The position numbers and the translations under genes were made by a program. From Pseudoalteromonas sp. SMS1 (lineage in GTDB: Bacteria > Pseudomonadota > Gammaproteobacteria > Enterobacterales > Alteromonadaceae), in NCBI RefSeq assembly GCF_021530565.1, contig NZ_JAKGBI010000018.1, positions 1-64,000 on the forward strand: DNA of 64,000 nt, written 5' to 3'. Below the pieces are notes generated by a model that was given only the letters and a program-made list of their open reading frames with translations, did no database searches and had not been told where the DNA came from. Below, in pieces: positions 17,138-26,010 of the stretch (position 1 is the stretch's first letter; the number at the start of each line of letters is the position of its first letter).

Positions 17138-17220
17138 GAAAGAAATGTACATGGGCAATGCTTTGCATACATATCAAGCAAAGATCTTGCCGCTCCATGC
17201 AATCAACTTGTACTTCTTTC
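17138..17220 (+). promoter_or_regulatory. Self-complementary 5' leader of flagellin 2
   Basis: Successive complementary blocks nest inside this 83-base leader: GAAAGAA/TTCTTTC (17138-17144 with 17214-17220), GTAC/GTAC (17147-17150 with 17210-17213), ATGG/CCAT (17151-17154 with 17195-17198), GCAA/TTGC (17155-17158 with 17187-17190) and CTTTGC/GCAAAG (17161-17166 with 17178-17183). It could be a structured mRNA leader, or palindromic enhancer sites for FlrC, which in Vibrio cholerae binds downstream of the flaA start point. Flagellins 1 and 3 show no such structure. Confidence 0.5.
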
Positions 17221-17254
17221 TAGATATCGACAATTTATAGAGAGAGAGTGAATC

Positions 17255-18223
17255 ATGGCTTTATTTGTAAATACGAATGTCAGTGCGTTAAACGCACAAA
17301 GACAGTTAGCGCAGTCTAGTGTTGAGCTGGATACTTCTTTTAAGCGTTTGTCTTCAGGTTTACGGATCAACAGTGCGGCGGACGACGCGGCTGGTCTACA
17401 AATCTCTGACCGTCTTCAATCTCAAATACTGGGTTTAAACCAAGGTAACCGTAACGCAAACGATGGTATTTCATTGGCACAAACAGCAGAAGGTGCAATG
17501 GATGAAATCACGTCAATGTTCCAAAGAATGAGAACATTGTCACAACAAGCGGCAAATGGTTCTAATACAGACGAAGACCGTCTGGCAATTCAAGAAGAAA
17601 TTCGTCAGTTGGCGTCAGAAGTAAACCGTGTTGCAACAGATACAACATTTGGTGGTCAGAATTTATTAGATGGTTCTTACTCAGCAAACTTCCAAGTAGG
17701 TGCTGATGCTGTACAGACCATTGGCTTCAGTATGCAAAATGTTGGTGGAACAGCGGCAATTAATAGCCTATCGGCAAATGGCGGTTTCACTGTATCGGGC
17801 ATTGCCGGCATTGCGAGTGCTGTTACTGGCAGTGAACTGTCTGCATTAGTGGCTGGTGTATCCGACATTGATAATGCGGCAATAACTGAAACATTTGCTG
17901 GTGTATATCAAGCAACCTCTATCAGTGTTTCTTCGCAAACTAATGCACAAGCCGTTATGGCAGGTATGGATTCGCTTATTGCGGTGGTAGATAAAAAGCG
18001 TGCCGAACTTGGTGCGGTTCAAAACCGTTTCCAATCAACCATTCGTAACCAAAGTAACATTGCTGAAAACCTTGAAGCTGCAAAATCGAGAATTAGAGAT
18101 GCAGATTTCGCAATGGAAACTGCTAAACTAACTAAAAACCAGATCTTGCAACAAGCAAGTCAGACTATTTTAGGTCAGGCAAATCAACGTCCTCAAGCAG
18201 CATTGAGTCTGTTACAAGGATAA
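17255..18223 (+). CDS. fla: Flagellin 2 (sigma-54 dependent)
   Basis: This filament subunit of 322 residues is closely related to flagellins 1 and 3 throughout, including the normally variable centre. It has the usual ends (FVNTNVSALNAQRQLAQSS, LRINSAADDAAGLQISDRL; QANQRPQAALSLLQG). GAGAGAG just upstream of the ATG is the ribosome binding site. Unlike its neighbours it is read from a consensus sigma-54 promoter, which parallels FlaA of Vibrio species, the flagellin needed for filament formation and activated by FlrC. That functional parallel is inference. Confidence 0.96.
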   Translation: MALFVNTNVSALNAQRQLAQSSVELDTSFKRLSSGLRINSAADDAAGLQISDRLQSQILGLNQGNRNANDGISLAQTAEGAMDEITSMFQRMRTLSQQAANGSNTDEDRLAIQEEIRQLASEVNRVATDTTFGGQNLLDGSYSANFQVGADAVQTIGFSMQNVGGTAAINSLSANGGFTVSGIAGIASAVTGSELSALVAGVSDIDNAAITETFAGVYQATSISVSSQTNAQAVMAGMDSLIAVVDKKRAELGAVQNRFQSTIRNQSNIAENLEAAKSRIRDADFAMETAKLTKNQILQQASQTILGQANQRPQAALSLLQG

Positions 18224-18248
18224 AATTTTAAATTTATTAAAAAAAAGC

Positions 18249-18275
18249 TAAAGCATTCGCTCATCTCGTCGATAA
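18249..18275 (+). promoter_or_regulatory. Sigma-28 promoter of flagellin 3
   Basis: TAAAGCAT (18249-18256), 11 bases, then GTCGATAA (18268-18275) matches the FliA consensus in sequence and spacing. It lies just after the flagellin 2 stop, 97 bases before flagellin 3. Confidence 0.88.
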
Positions 18276-18372
18276 CAGAGTTAGAGAACTATAAATTTAG
18301 GACTCTGACTCTCATCTTCGCAGGGTAGGGGTATCCCGCGTAGATAGATGAAATGATAAAGCGGAGGCTATT

Positions 18373-19338
18373 ATGGCTATTTTTGTAAATACGAATGTAA
18401 GTTCTTTGAATGCTCAAAGACAACTTAATAATTCGTCAATGGCGTTGGATACATCGTTCCAGCGGTTGTCTTCAGGACTAAGAATTAATAGTGCAAAAGA
18501 CGATGCTGCGGGTATGCAGATCTCAAACCGATTAACAGGTCAAATTAATGGCTTAAGTCAGGGATCACGAAACGCAAACGATGGTATTTCTTTGGCTCAA
18601 ACAGCTGAAGGGGCACTAGACGAAACAACACAAATGTTTCAACGAGTCAGAACATTGGCGCAACAAGCATCAAATGGCTCAAACACAGATGAAGACAGAC
18701 TCGCTATTCAAGAAGAAATTCGCTCATTAATGGGTGAGGTGAACCGAGTTGCTACAGATACGACCTTCGGTGGTCAAAACTTACTAGACGGCTCTTATCA
18801 GGCGAGCTTCCAAGTCGGTGCTGATGCTGTACAGACCATTGGCTTCAGTATGCAAAACATTGGCGGTACTGCGGCAATTAACAGTATTTCAGCTAATGGT
18901 GGCTTTACCTTATCGGGTATTGCTGGTGTAGCAAGTGCTGTAACTGGTAATGAGTTATCAGCATTAGCAGTCGGTGTATCTGATATCGATGGTGCCGCTG
19001 TCACAGAAACATTTGCGAATACTTATATCGCAACTTCTATCAGTGTATCTTCTCAAACAAACGCACAGGTGGTCATGGCCGGTATGGATTCGTTGATCGC
19101 GGTCGTGGACAAAAAGCGTGCTGAGCTAGGTGCTGTTCAAAACCGTTTCCAATCTACCATCAGAAACCAAAGTAATATCAGTGAAAACCTATCTGCTGCA
19201 AGATCGCGTATCAGTGATACAGACTTTGCTGTCGAAACTGCAAACTTAACTAAAATGCAGATTTTGCAACAAGCAAGTAGTTCAATCTTAAGCCAAGCAA
19301 ACCAGCGTCCTCAAGTAGCCTTATCGCTACTAGGATAA
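18373..19338 (+). CDS. fla: Flagellin 3
   Basis: This filament subunit of 321 residues ends with QANQRPQVALSLLG and starts IFVNTNVSSLNAQRQLNNSS. Its central part is nearly the same as that of flagellin 1. It has its own sigma-28 promoter and a GCGGAGG ribosome binding site, so it is expected to be a late gene. It differs from flagellins 1 and 2 mainly in the N-terminal helix (INSAKDDAAGMQISNRL). Confidence 0.96.
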   Translation: MAIFVNTNVSSLNAQRQLNNSSMALDTSFQRLSSGLRINSAKDDAAGMQISNRLTGQINGLSQGSRNANDGISLAQTAEGALDETTQMFQRVRTLAQQASNGSNTDEDRLAIQEEIRSLMGEVNRVATDTTFGGQNLLDGSYQASFQVGADAVQTIGFSMQNIGGTAAINSISANGGFTLSGIAGVASAVTGNELSALAVGVSDIDGAAVTETFANTYIATSISVSSQTNAQVVMAGMDSLIAVVDKKRAELGAVQNRFQSTIRNQSNISENLSAARSRISDTDFAVETANLTKMQILQQASSSILSQANQRPQVALSLLG

Positions 19339-19355
19339 TTTTGTTGCAATAGTAG

Positions 19356-19388
19356 CGTCAGGTTTATACTTATTTGATAAACTTGACG
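19356..19388 (+). terminator. Hairpin between flagellin 3 and flaG
   Basis: CGTCAGGTTTAT and ATAAACTTGACG form a 12-bp stem with one G-T pair around a 9-base loop. There is no long T run afterwards, so it may be a partial terminator that lowers flaG and fliD expression relative to flagellin. Confidence 0.6.
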
Positions 19389-19431
19389 TATACTATAAGT
19401 TGAGCTTGCTATTTGGAATAGGAGGCGAATC

Positions 19432-19842
19432 GTGAAAGAGGTTCAAATTCCACTTGGTAATGGTACACAGACTTCATTACTGGCTCGTGAGCAATCAAAG
19501 CAGGAAGAGGGGGTCGAATCCCTCAGAGCGATTGAAAAGCTTACTGATGTCCAAGACAAATTAAAGTCTGAGCTAGAGCAGTCAGATGAAAACTCTGAGT
19601 TGTTTGAAGCTGTGAAAGCCAATCTTGCTAAGGTCAATGATTTTATACCGGTCACGGCAACGAATTTGTCATTTGAATTTGATGACCAAGGAGATCCGCC
19701 TTTCATAAGGGTGGTGGATAAAGATAGTGACGAGGTGATTCGTGAGATTCCTTCAGAGGAATTTCGTGAAGTCGCTAAAGCATTGGATGAACTTGCCGAT
19801 AAGGTATCAGGTAAAGGTGTACTGTTCGATAGAACAGCATGA
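19432..19842 (+). CDS. flaG: Flagellar protein FlaG
   Basis: FlaG is a small family next to fliD in polar-flagellum clusters and influences filament length in some species. This 136-residue protein has an acidic N-terminal half and the family C-terminal core: VTATNLSFEFDDQGDPPFIR, then DEVIREIPSEEF. It starts at a GTG preceded by a strong GGAGG ribosome binding site (AGGAGGCGAATC). It is followed by fliD after 21 bases. Confidence 0.93.
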   Translation: MKEVQIPLGNGTQTSLLAREQSKQEEGVESLRAIEKLTDVQDKLKSELEQSDENSELFEAVKANLAKVNDFIPVTATNLSFEFDDQGDPPFIRVVDKDSDEVIREIPSEEFREVAKALDELADKVSGKGVLFDRTA

Positions 19843-19863
19843 TAGTTAGTTGGAGGTAGAAAA

Positions 19864-21291
19864 ATGCCACTTATTACATCTGCGGGTGTAGGCTCAGGGT
19901 TAGATCTTGAGGGCATTATTAAAGCGTCAATTGATGCTGAAAATAGGCCCAAGATGGAACAATTCGTCGCGAAGGATCAGCGTCTAGCCGTTGAGCTTTC
20001 CGCAATTGGCGAGGTGAAATCTGCCCTATCTACCCTCAACGACACTGTCGAAAAATTGGCGGACATTGGTAATTTCAATAAGCGGGTTGCGAATATTACT
20101 CAACCTAGCAGTGGCGATATTATCAGCGTCACGCCAACATCTGACATTTCTGTGGGTGATTTTGAAATTGCAGTACAAGAATTAGCGCAGGGGAGTCGTG
20201 CTGTAAGCACCGATGGCGCGTTTGCAACAGCTGATTCTGTTGTGAGTGCATCTGGCGGCACCTTGTCATTTTCTGCAGGTACGAAATCATTCGATTTAGC
20301 GGTAACGGCGGGCATGACCCTAAATGAACTTAGGGATGCAATTAATGCCGACAATAACAATTTTGGTTTAACGGCAAACATCATCAATACAGGTGATGCT
20401 GGCGTAGGCAGTAAACTAGTCTTGACTTCCAGTGTAACTGGTACGAACAATGATTTAGTGATAACCAGTGACACAGCTGAATTAGACGCGATCGAAACAT
20501 ATGATGCATCCACCAACCCCACCGGTGGTATGCGGATCGCGGATGATGACAAAGCAAAAAGCGCAGTGATTACAGTGGATGGCTTGACTGTAACCAGCGA
20601 GACAAACACTTTTACAAATGCTGTACAAGATATGACGATTACAGCCAAAGCGAAAAGTGTTCAAGATGCAACCACACTCAAATATGAAACAGCCAATCTA
20701 AATATTGCTTATGACAGAGACTCTGTGACGACGCTTATTGATGAATTTATAACAAACTACAATGCAGTTGTCGGGCAGATCGGTTTTAGAACACGTATTG
20801 GTGAACCATTAAATGGTGATTCATCGATGCGAAGCTTAAGCGATCAGATGGTATCTACCTTGTCAAAAGCGTTAACAGACGCAGGCCCGTTTGGCTCAAT
20901 TTTTGACATCGGTATTAGCGTTGATAAAAAAGGCTACTTAGAAAAATCATCTTTGGTACGTAGCTTAAATGAAGCTATGGATACTAACTATGATGATATT
21001 GGCACAGCGTTTGCAGGTCCTAATGGGGTTGCCAAAGATTTAGAAAGTCTGCTTGGCAACTATGTAGATTCAGGTGGATTACTGAAACAAAGGGAAGATG
21101 ATTTAACGACGCAGCAAAAAGCGATTGAAGACGATGTGTTAAAGCATCAATATCGCATGGAGTCATTGGAACAGAGACTGCGTAAGCAATATGCTGGACT
21201 GGATGTTTTGATAGCGCAAATGCGTCAAACGCAAACGTATCTGGGCTCTCAGTTAGCGAATTTACCTGGATTTACTAGTAGTAAGAAATAA
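19864..21291 (+). CDS. fliD: Flagellar filament cap protein FliD
   Basis: FliD (HAP2) caps the growing filament and folds incoming flagellin. The 475-residue protein has the N-terminal SAGVGSGLDLEGIIKASIDAE motif and a C-terminal coiled-coil helix (EDDVLKHQYRMESLEQRLRKQYAGLDVLIAQM) used for cap assembly. GGAGG precedes its ATG. The order flaG-fliD-fliS is standard. Confidence 0.97.
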   Translation: MPLITSAGVGSGLDLEGIIKASIDAENRPKMEQFVAKDQRLAVELSAIGEVKSALSTLNDTVEKLADIGNFNKRVANITQPSSGDIISVTPTSDISVGDFEIAVQELAQGSRAVSTDGAFATADSVVSASGGTLSFSAGTKSFDLAVTAGMTLNELRDAINADNNNFGLTANIINTGDAGVGSKLVLTSSVTGTNNDLVITSDTAELDAIETYDASTNPTGGMRIADDDKAKSAVITVDGLTVTSETNTFTNAVQDMTITAKAKSVQDATTLKYETANLNIAYDRDSVTTLIDEFITNYNAVVGQIGFRTRIGEPLNGDSSMRSLSDQMVSTLSKALTDAGPFGSIFDIGISVDKKGYLEKSSLVRSLNEAMDTNYDDIGTAFAGPNGVAKDLESLLGNYVDSGGLLKQREDDLTTQQKAIEDDVLKHQYRMESLEQRLRKQYAGLDVLIAQMRQTQTYLGSQLANLPGFTSSKK

Positions 21292-21311
21292 CACACTAAG
21301 GAGCCGTTTTT

Positions 21312-21740
21312 ATGTATAACGCAAAAGTTAAAAATTATCAGCGTGAGGCACTTAAAACTCGAGTTGCAGGTGCTGACAGATACGAGATAATTCAAATGCT
21401 GTTAGGTGGTGCTATTGAAAAATTGGTCTTGGCTAAAATCTCGATTGAGAAAAAGCAGCTAGAGGCAAAAGCGGAGCATTTATCTAAGGCGTCGGCGATT
21501 ATTGAAGCGCTACGCGGTTGTTTGGACTTTGAGGTCGGCGGTGAAGTGACTGAAAACTTGTATGCACTTTATAGCTACATGATTGACAGACTGTTAGACG
21601 CGACGATTCAAAATGATCCTGAAATGGTTCAAGAAGTCTCCCACTTATTAAAAGAGATTAAATCTGCGTGGGATGCAATCCCGCAAGATGTAAGAATGCA
21701 GACAATGCAAGATTACGGTGCAGATGCGAATGTCGGATAG
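21312..21740 (+). CDS. fliS: Flagellin export chaperone FliS
   Basis: FliS binds the disordered flagellin C-terminus and stops early polymerisation in the cytoplasm. The 142-residue protein has the usual four-helix pattern and motifs (YEIIQMLLGGAIEKLVLAKISIEKK, LDFEVGGEVTENLYALYSYMIDRLL). An AAGGAG ribosome binding site precedes it. It is followed by a small overlapping gene with chaperone-like features. Confidence 0.96.
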   Translation: MYNAKVKNYQREALKTRVAGADRYEIIQMLLGGAIEKLVLAKISIEKKQLEAKAEHLSKASAIIEALRGCLDFEVGGEVTENLYALYSYMIDRLLDATIQNDPEMVQEVSHLLKEIKSAWDAIPQDVRMQTMQDYGADANVG

Positions 21741-22017
21741 TAGTGAGTATCATCGCTTAAAAGTGGCTTTTGATGCTTTTGAGCAGCAGCTAGAAAAAGA
21801 TGTCGACAGCACGCTGGGCTTGTACGATGAGCTCAGTGAAGAAATTAAACAATTATTTAGCAATCCAGAGGTTTCGACCGAAGAAAAAGCGGAATTGTTG
21901 ACTCGCCATGGACAAATCATCGAAAAGGTTGAACGAAACCGAGAAGATATCAAGCTGCAATTGATCCGCTACAACACAGGCCAGAAAAAAATAAAGAAGT
22001 ACTACGATGTCAAATAA
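21730..22017 (+). CDS. Small FliT-like / FlaI-type flagellar protein
   Basis: A 95-residue, highly charged, all-helical protein with no signal or membrane segment (EQQLEKDVDSTLGLYDELSEEIKQLF). Its position directly after fliS and its size fit the FliT chaperone family or the FlaI protein of Vibrio, but sequence resemblance to FliT is weak. The start is uncertain: a GTG at 21718 and ATGs at 21724 and 21730 are in frame. The ATG at 21730 is preferred because GGTG sits at a usable distance, and it overlaps the fliS stop. Its own end overlaps the maf start by 11 bases, implying coupling. Confidence 0.7.
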   Translation: MSDSSEYHRLKVAFDAFEQQLEKDVDSTLGLYDELSEEIKQLFSNPEVSTEEKAELLTRHGQIIEKVERNREDIKLQLIRYNTGQKKIKKYYDVK

Positions 22018-24130
22018 CTTGCACGATAAAGACTCCATCCCAGAACAACTGCAAGATCTCGAAAAACAGATTCAGAATTTAGATCACCGGCAACAAGCCG
22101 AAGATGCATTTATTGATGCGGCAAATGATTTATTCAATAAAAATATTCAAGCCTTTACAAAATATTTCCCTGACATTGCGGAAAAGTTTGCCAAGCATGA
22201 CCCATCAGAGAAGTTCAACCTTTTTTTGACGCCAAGTGGGCAAGCAAATCTCGTTGATTACGACACTGGTGTACCAATATACGGCGATACGCCGATAGAG
22301 CAGTGTCATAAGCAGGTTGATGAAATACTAAAACAGCCAATCATAGGCCGAGTCGATCATAGTGCGATTTCAAGTATTAAGAATGAAACGGGCTTTAAGC
22401 ACATTACCTTGATGCAAAATATAGGTAAAATCTACGATGAAGCCAAAGCAACTTTACCTAAAAATGAGCGCGCATGTAAAAAAATGCCCAGTATGATCAT
22501 TTTTGGTGTTGGCTTAGGTTACTTTTTAGATCGATTAATCGAGCAAGTCACTGCCTCATACATAACCATTCTTGAACCAAACGAAGACTACTTTTTTGCA
22601 AGTTTATTTACTTTTGATTGGGCACAATTCTTAAACAAAGTAGATCTAGATGGTAGCTTTTTATATATATCGGTCGGTGTGTCAGAACAAGAGATGTACC
22701 AATCTCTTTATGATAGAGCGTCTCAGATAGGTGCGTTTAGTATTTCAACGGCAGTATTCTATCAGCATTACCCATCGAAATTGATGAATGAACTGATTAA
22801 AGAGTTTAAAACTAACTTCCATCGTTTCTTTATGGGGTGGGGCTTTTTCGACGATGCATTATTAAGTATTGCGCACACTGTTCAAAATTTTAAAAAGCCA
22901 GTCTCGATCCTTAACCCCAAAACTAAAGGGGTTGGGCCTGAACTGAATTTTCCTGTGTTTATTGTTGCTAACGGTCCTTCATTGGATAATGACGTTGCAT
23001 TTATCAGAGAAAATCAGCACAAAGCGCTTATCGTGGCTTGTAACTCTGCCACCACAGCATTGCTTAAAGAAGGCATTATCCCTGATTTTCACGTGGCTCT
23101 TGAACGTACAAAAGCGACGGAAGATTTATTGACAACGTTTATCAGCGAAGAACTCAGGCAGAAGATTAACTTGCTGGTTTTAAACGTCATGTATCCCAAA
23201 GTATTGGACCTATTTGGTTGGTGCGGCGTGGCATTAAAAGGCAACGAAGCGGGTACTTCTTTGTTCCACATTTCCGAGTTTATAAAGCATAAGCGTATTA
23301 CAAGTACACTTGGTTACAGCAACCCGCTGGTAGGTAACACCGCGTTGAGCTTTTTCGGCAGTATGGATTTCAAGAGCATCTATTTGTTTGGTGCCGATAA
23401 TGGTTATAAAGACCCTAACCACCACCATTCCAAAAATAGCTACTACTACTCCAAAAGCGGTGAAACGGTATATGAACCGTTAAAAATGGGCGGAGAGCTG
23501 CACGTCGAAGGAAATTTCGGTGGCATAGTCACAACAGACCACTTTATGCATACTGGTAAAGTGCAAATGGAACGCTTCATCGATTCTAAAAAGGACGCCG
23601 ATATTACGGTATTCAATTGTAGTGATGGCACCAAAGTCGAGGGGGCTTTCCCACTTCATTCTGAAGATATCATGTTTGAAGATTCAAACTTTAGCAAAGA
23701 GCAAGTGATCAACTTTGTCAAAAATAAAGTATTCACGTCAAGTAACAACGACACTGAGTTAGAGTCGTTTCTTGATTTTGACGAGTTCGACGAAATGTGT
23801 CACGTCATGGCGGAAATATTGGAAGAGCCCGTTTCCAATAGGGGCGAAGCGCTTGAGCAAATTTTAAAAAGCCTTCGCTATTTATTTTCCTTTAAGCAGC
23901 ACCCTCGGTATACGCACTTTTACCTTTTAATGGAAGGTGAGTCTCTATATGTTACGTCGGTACTCCTGTCCACCTTGTATAATTTTGGCGATGACGAAGA
24001 GATAATGCCGCTGTATTTGGACGCGAGGCAATTATGGGCCGACTTTATTAAAGAAGCGCCAGACGAATACAGAGCACGTTGGAACGAGTTAAGTGACTAT
24101 AGTTTTGACTACTCACAATCAGAGGTCTAG
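22007..24130 (+). CDS. maf: Motility accessory factor, flagellin nonulosonic acid transferase (Maf)
   Basis: This 707-residue protein belongs to the DUF115/MptE-like Maf family. It has an N-terminal helical part, a Rossmann-like FGVGLGYF turn (166-173), the family ANGPSLD motif (321-327), and a YKDPNHHHSKNSYYY segment later. Maf proteins transfer pseudaminic or legionaminic acid from the CMP form to flagellin Ser/Thr in the cytoplasm. The position between the flagellin/chaperone genes and the Pse enzymes supports that role. It overlaps the preceding small gene by 11 bases and the next gene follows after 3 bases. Confidence 0.9.
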   Translation: MSNNLHDKDSIPEQLQDLEKQIQNLDHRQQAEDAFIDAANDLFNKNIQAFTKYFPDIAEKFAKHDPSEKFNLFLTPSGQANLVDYDTGVPIYGDTPIEQCHKQVDEILKQPIIGRVDHSAISSIKNETGFKHITLMQNIGKIYDEAKATLPKNERACKKMPSMIIFGVGLGYFLDRLIEQVTASYITILEPNEDYFFASLFTFDWAQFLNKVDLDGSFLYISVGVSEQEMYQSLYDRASQIGAFSISTAVFYQHYPSKLMNELIKEFKTNFHRFFMGWGFFDDALLSIAHTVQNFKKPVSILNPKTKGVGPELNFPVFIVANGPSLDNDVAFIRENQHKALIVACNSATTALLKEGIIPDFHVALERTKATEDLLTTFISEELRQKINLLVLNVMYPKVLDLFGWCGVALKGNEAGTSLFHISEFIKHKRITSTLGYSNPLVGNTALSFFGSMDFKSIYLFGADNGYKDPNHHHSKNSYYYSKSGETVYEPLKMGGELHVEGNFGGIVTTDHFMHTGKVQMERFIDSKKDADITVFNCSDGTKVEGAFPLHSEDIMFEDSNFSKEQVINFVKNKVFTSSNNDTELESFLDFDEFDEMCHVMAEILEEPVSNRGEALEQILKSLRYLFSFKQHPRYTHFYLLMEGESLYVTSVLLSTLYNFGDDEEIMPLYLDARQLWADFIKEAPDEYRARWNELSDYSFDYSQSEV

Positions 24131-24133
24131 CTT

Positions 24134-24616
24134 ATGTTAGAACTAGCAACAGAGAGATTTGTACTAAAAAAACTAGGTGCAGAAGATGTATCAGAAACCT
24201 ATTACAATTGGTTTTTTAATGCTGAAAATGCGCAGTATATTAGTTACAGGCCAACCTCTGTTGCTGAGTTAAAAGAATATGTCAAAGACCGTGAAATTAA
24301 ACAAGATTGCTTGCTGTTGGGTATTTATCATGATGGCCAGCATATCGGTAATATAAAATATGAACCCATTGATGTAAGTAAGAAAACTGCAGAGATGGGG
24401 ATTTTTATTGGTGAGCCAGCTTGGCAAGGAAAAGGTGTAGCAAAAGAAGTCATTCACGCTGTAAACTTGTTCTTGAAAAAAAAGTGGGGGATCCAAGATG
24501 TTCACTTGGGGGTTGATAATAAAAATCAACCTGCCATATCTGCCTATGAAAGATTGGGGTTCAAAATAATATCCCAATATCCAACCTATTATATAATGAG
24601 CCTTGAACTAACATAG
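24134..24616 (+). CDS. GNAT acetyltransferase, PseH-like
   Basis: A 160-residue GNAT-family N-acetyltransferase related to the RimJ/RimL branch. The acetyl-CoA binding loop is seen at EPAWQGKGVAKEVI, followed by VDNKNQPAISAYERLGF. In the pseudaminic acid pathway PseH acetylates the 4-amino group of the UDP-sugar made by PseC, between PseC and PseG. As the only GNAT gene in the island it is the best PseH candidate. Specific substrate residues cannot be confirmed by eye. Confidence 0.8.
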   Translation: MLELATERFVLKKLGAEDVSETYYNWFFNAENAQYISYRPTSVAELKEYVKDREIKQDCLLLGIYHDGQHIGNIKYEPIDVSKKTAEMGIFIGEPAWQGKGVAKEVIHAVNLFLKKKWGIQDVHLGVDNKNQPAISAYERLGFKIISQYPTYYIMSLELT

Positions 24617-24618
24617 CC

Positions 24619-24636
24619 GCCTTAATGAATTAAGGC
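24619..24636 (+). other. Small hairpin between the PseH-like gene and the aminotransferase gene
   Basis: GCCTTAA and TTAAGGC pair around a TGAA tetraloop, 2 bases past the stop. There is no T run. It may mark the end of the fliS-maf transcript or a processing site. Confidence 0.4.
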
Positions 24637-24686
24637 AGCTGCTTTAGTGCTCGGGTTAATCTTCAAGTTATTCTTTGGTTATCAAA

Positions 24687-26009
24687 ATGGAAAGTAAAAA
24701 AAACTCAGGCGCAACTCTATGGGAAAAGGCGAAAAAGATAATCCCTGGAGGCAATCAGCTATTATCAAAAAGAGCTGAAATGTTTTTACCTCAGCAATGG
24801 CCCGCATACTATAAAAAAGCCCAAGGATGTGAAATTTGGGACTTAGATGACAAGCATTATTTAGACTTTTCTATTATGGGCATTGGCAGTTGTTCATTAG
24901 GTTACGCTCACCCAACGGTAACCGAAGCGGTTGTAGAAGCCGTGCAAATGGGGTCAATGTCGAGCTTAAATTGCTTTGAAGAAGTCGAACTAGCTGAAAA
25001 ACTGATTGAAATACACAATTGGGCTGGTGGCGTTAGATTCACGCGTACAGGTGGCGAATCCTGTGCTTTAGCTATTCGTATTGCTCGCTCTTACTCTGGC
25101 AAAAATAAGGTGGCGTTTTGTGGTTACCACGGCTGGCACGACTGGTATTTAGCAACCAACCTTGCCGATGGGGATAAGCTCAAAGAGCAGCTACTTCCGG
25201 GTCTTTCACCAAGTGGTGTTCCTCAGCAGCTAATAGATACTGCATTACCTTTCCACGAGGGAGATCTCAAGGGATTTGATGAATTGTTATCTGAGCACGG
25301 TGATGATTTGGGGGTGGTGATGATGGAAGTGTTTAGGCATGGCATGCCCGATTTAGACTTTATCAAAGCGGTAAAAGCGCGTTGTGAGCAGCATGGTATA
25401 GTCTTAATTTTTGATGAAATATCATCCGGGTTTAGACTGAATGCAGGGGCAGCACACCTGTTATTTGATGTTCACCCGGATATTTGTGTGCTTGGTAAAG
25501 CAATGGGGAACGGCCACCCAATAGGTGCGATTATCGGTAAGTCTGAAGTGATGGATGCTGCCCAGCAGTCGTTTATTAGCAGTACATACTGGACTGAACG
25601 AGTGGGGTTTGTTGCGGCATTAAATACACTCGCTGTTTTTGAACAAGAGCAAGTGAGCGAGCAGCTAAATAAGACGGGTCGTCACCTTAAAACTAATATG
25701 GCAAAAATCTGTCATGACCTACAATTTGAGCTCCAGTTAATTGGCGTAGACAGCGTACCAATACTGGTTTTCCCGGGTGAGCAGGCTCTCGCTCTCAAAA
25801 CGCTATATACGCAAGAGATGCTCAAAAGAGGCGTGCTAGCGGCCAATGTTATTTATGTGTCAATGGGTCACACACTAGCGCATTGTGAAACCTTCTTAAA
25901 CGCTTTTGAAGAGGTCATTGGTGTTTTAAAGCAGGCCCAAGACAAAGGGGATGTGCTTGACTTACTCGATGGACCCGTGTGCCACAGTGGATTCCAGAGG
26001 CTCAATTAA
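24687..26009 (+). CDS. Class III (glutamate-1-semialdehyde aminomutase-like) aminotransferase
   Basis: A 440-residue PLP-dependent enzyme of fold type I. It shows GGNQLLSKR and YLDFSIMGIGSC early, TRTGGESCALAIRIAR, the IFDEISSGFR aspartate region, and the PLP lysine in VLGKAMGNGHPIGAI. The fold is that of glutamate-1-semialdehyde 2,1-aminomutase, but its position in a sugar island suggests a sugar or sugar-linked substrate rather than heme synthesis. An in-frame TTG at 24675 exists; the ATG at 24687 is preferred, although its ribosome binding site is weak. It is not one of the standard Pse enzymes. Confidence 0.85.
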   Translation: MESKKNSGATLWEKAKKIIPGGNQLLSKRAEMFLPQQWPAYYKKAQGCEIWDLDDKHYLDFSIMGIGSCSLGYAHPTVTEAVVEAVQMGSMSSLNCFEEVELAEKLIEIHNWAGGVRFTRTGGESCALAIRIARSYSGKNKVAFCGYHGWHDWYLATNLADGDKLKEQLLPGLSPSGVPQQLIDTALPFHEGDLKGFDELLSEHGDDLGVVMMEVFRHGMPDLDFIKAVKARCEQHGIVLIFDEISSGFRLNAGAAHLLFDVHPDICVLGKAMGNGHPIGAIIGKSEVMDAAQQSFISSTYWTERVGFVAALNTLAVFEQEQVSEQLNKTGRHLKTNMAKICHDLQFELQLIGVDSVPILVFPGEQALALKTLYTQEMLKRGVLAANVIYVSMGHTLAHCETFLNAFEEVIGVLKQAQDKGDVLDLLDGPVCHSGFQRLN

Positions 26010-26010
26010 T

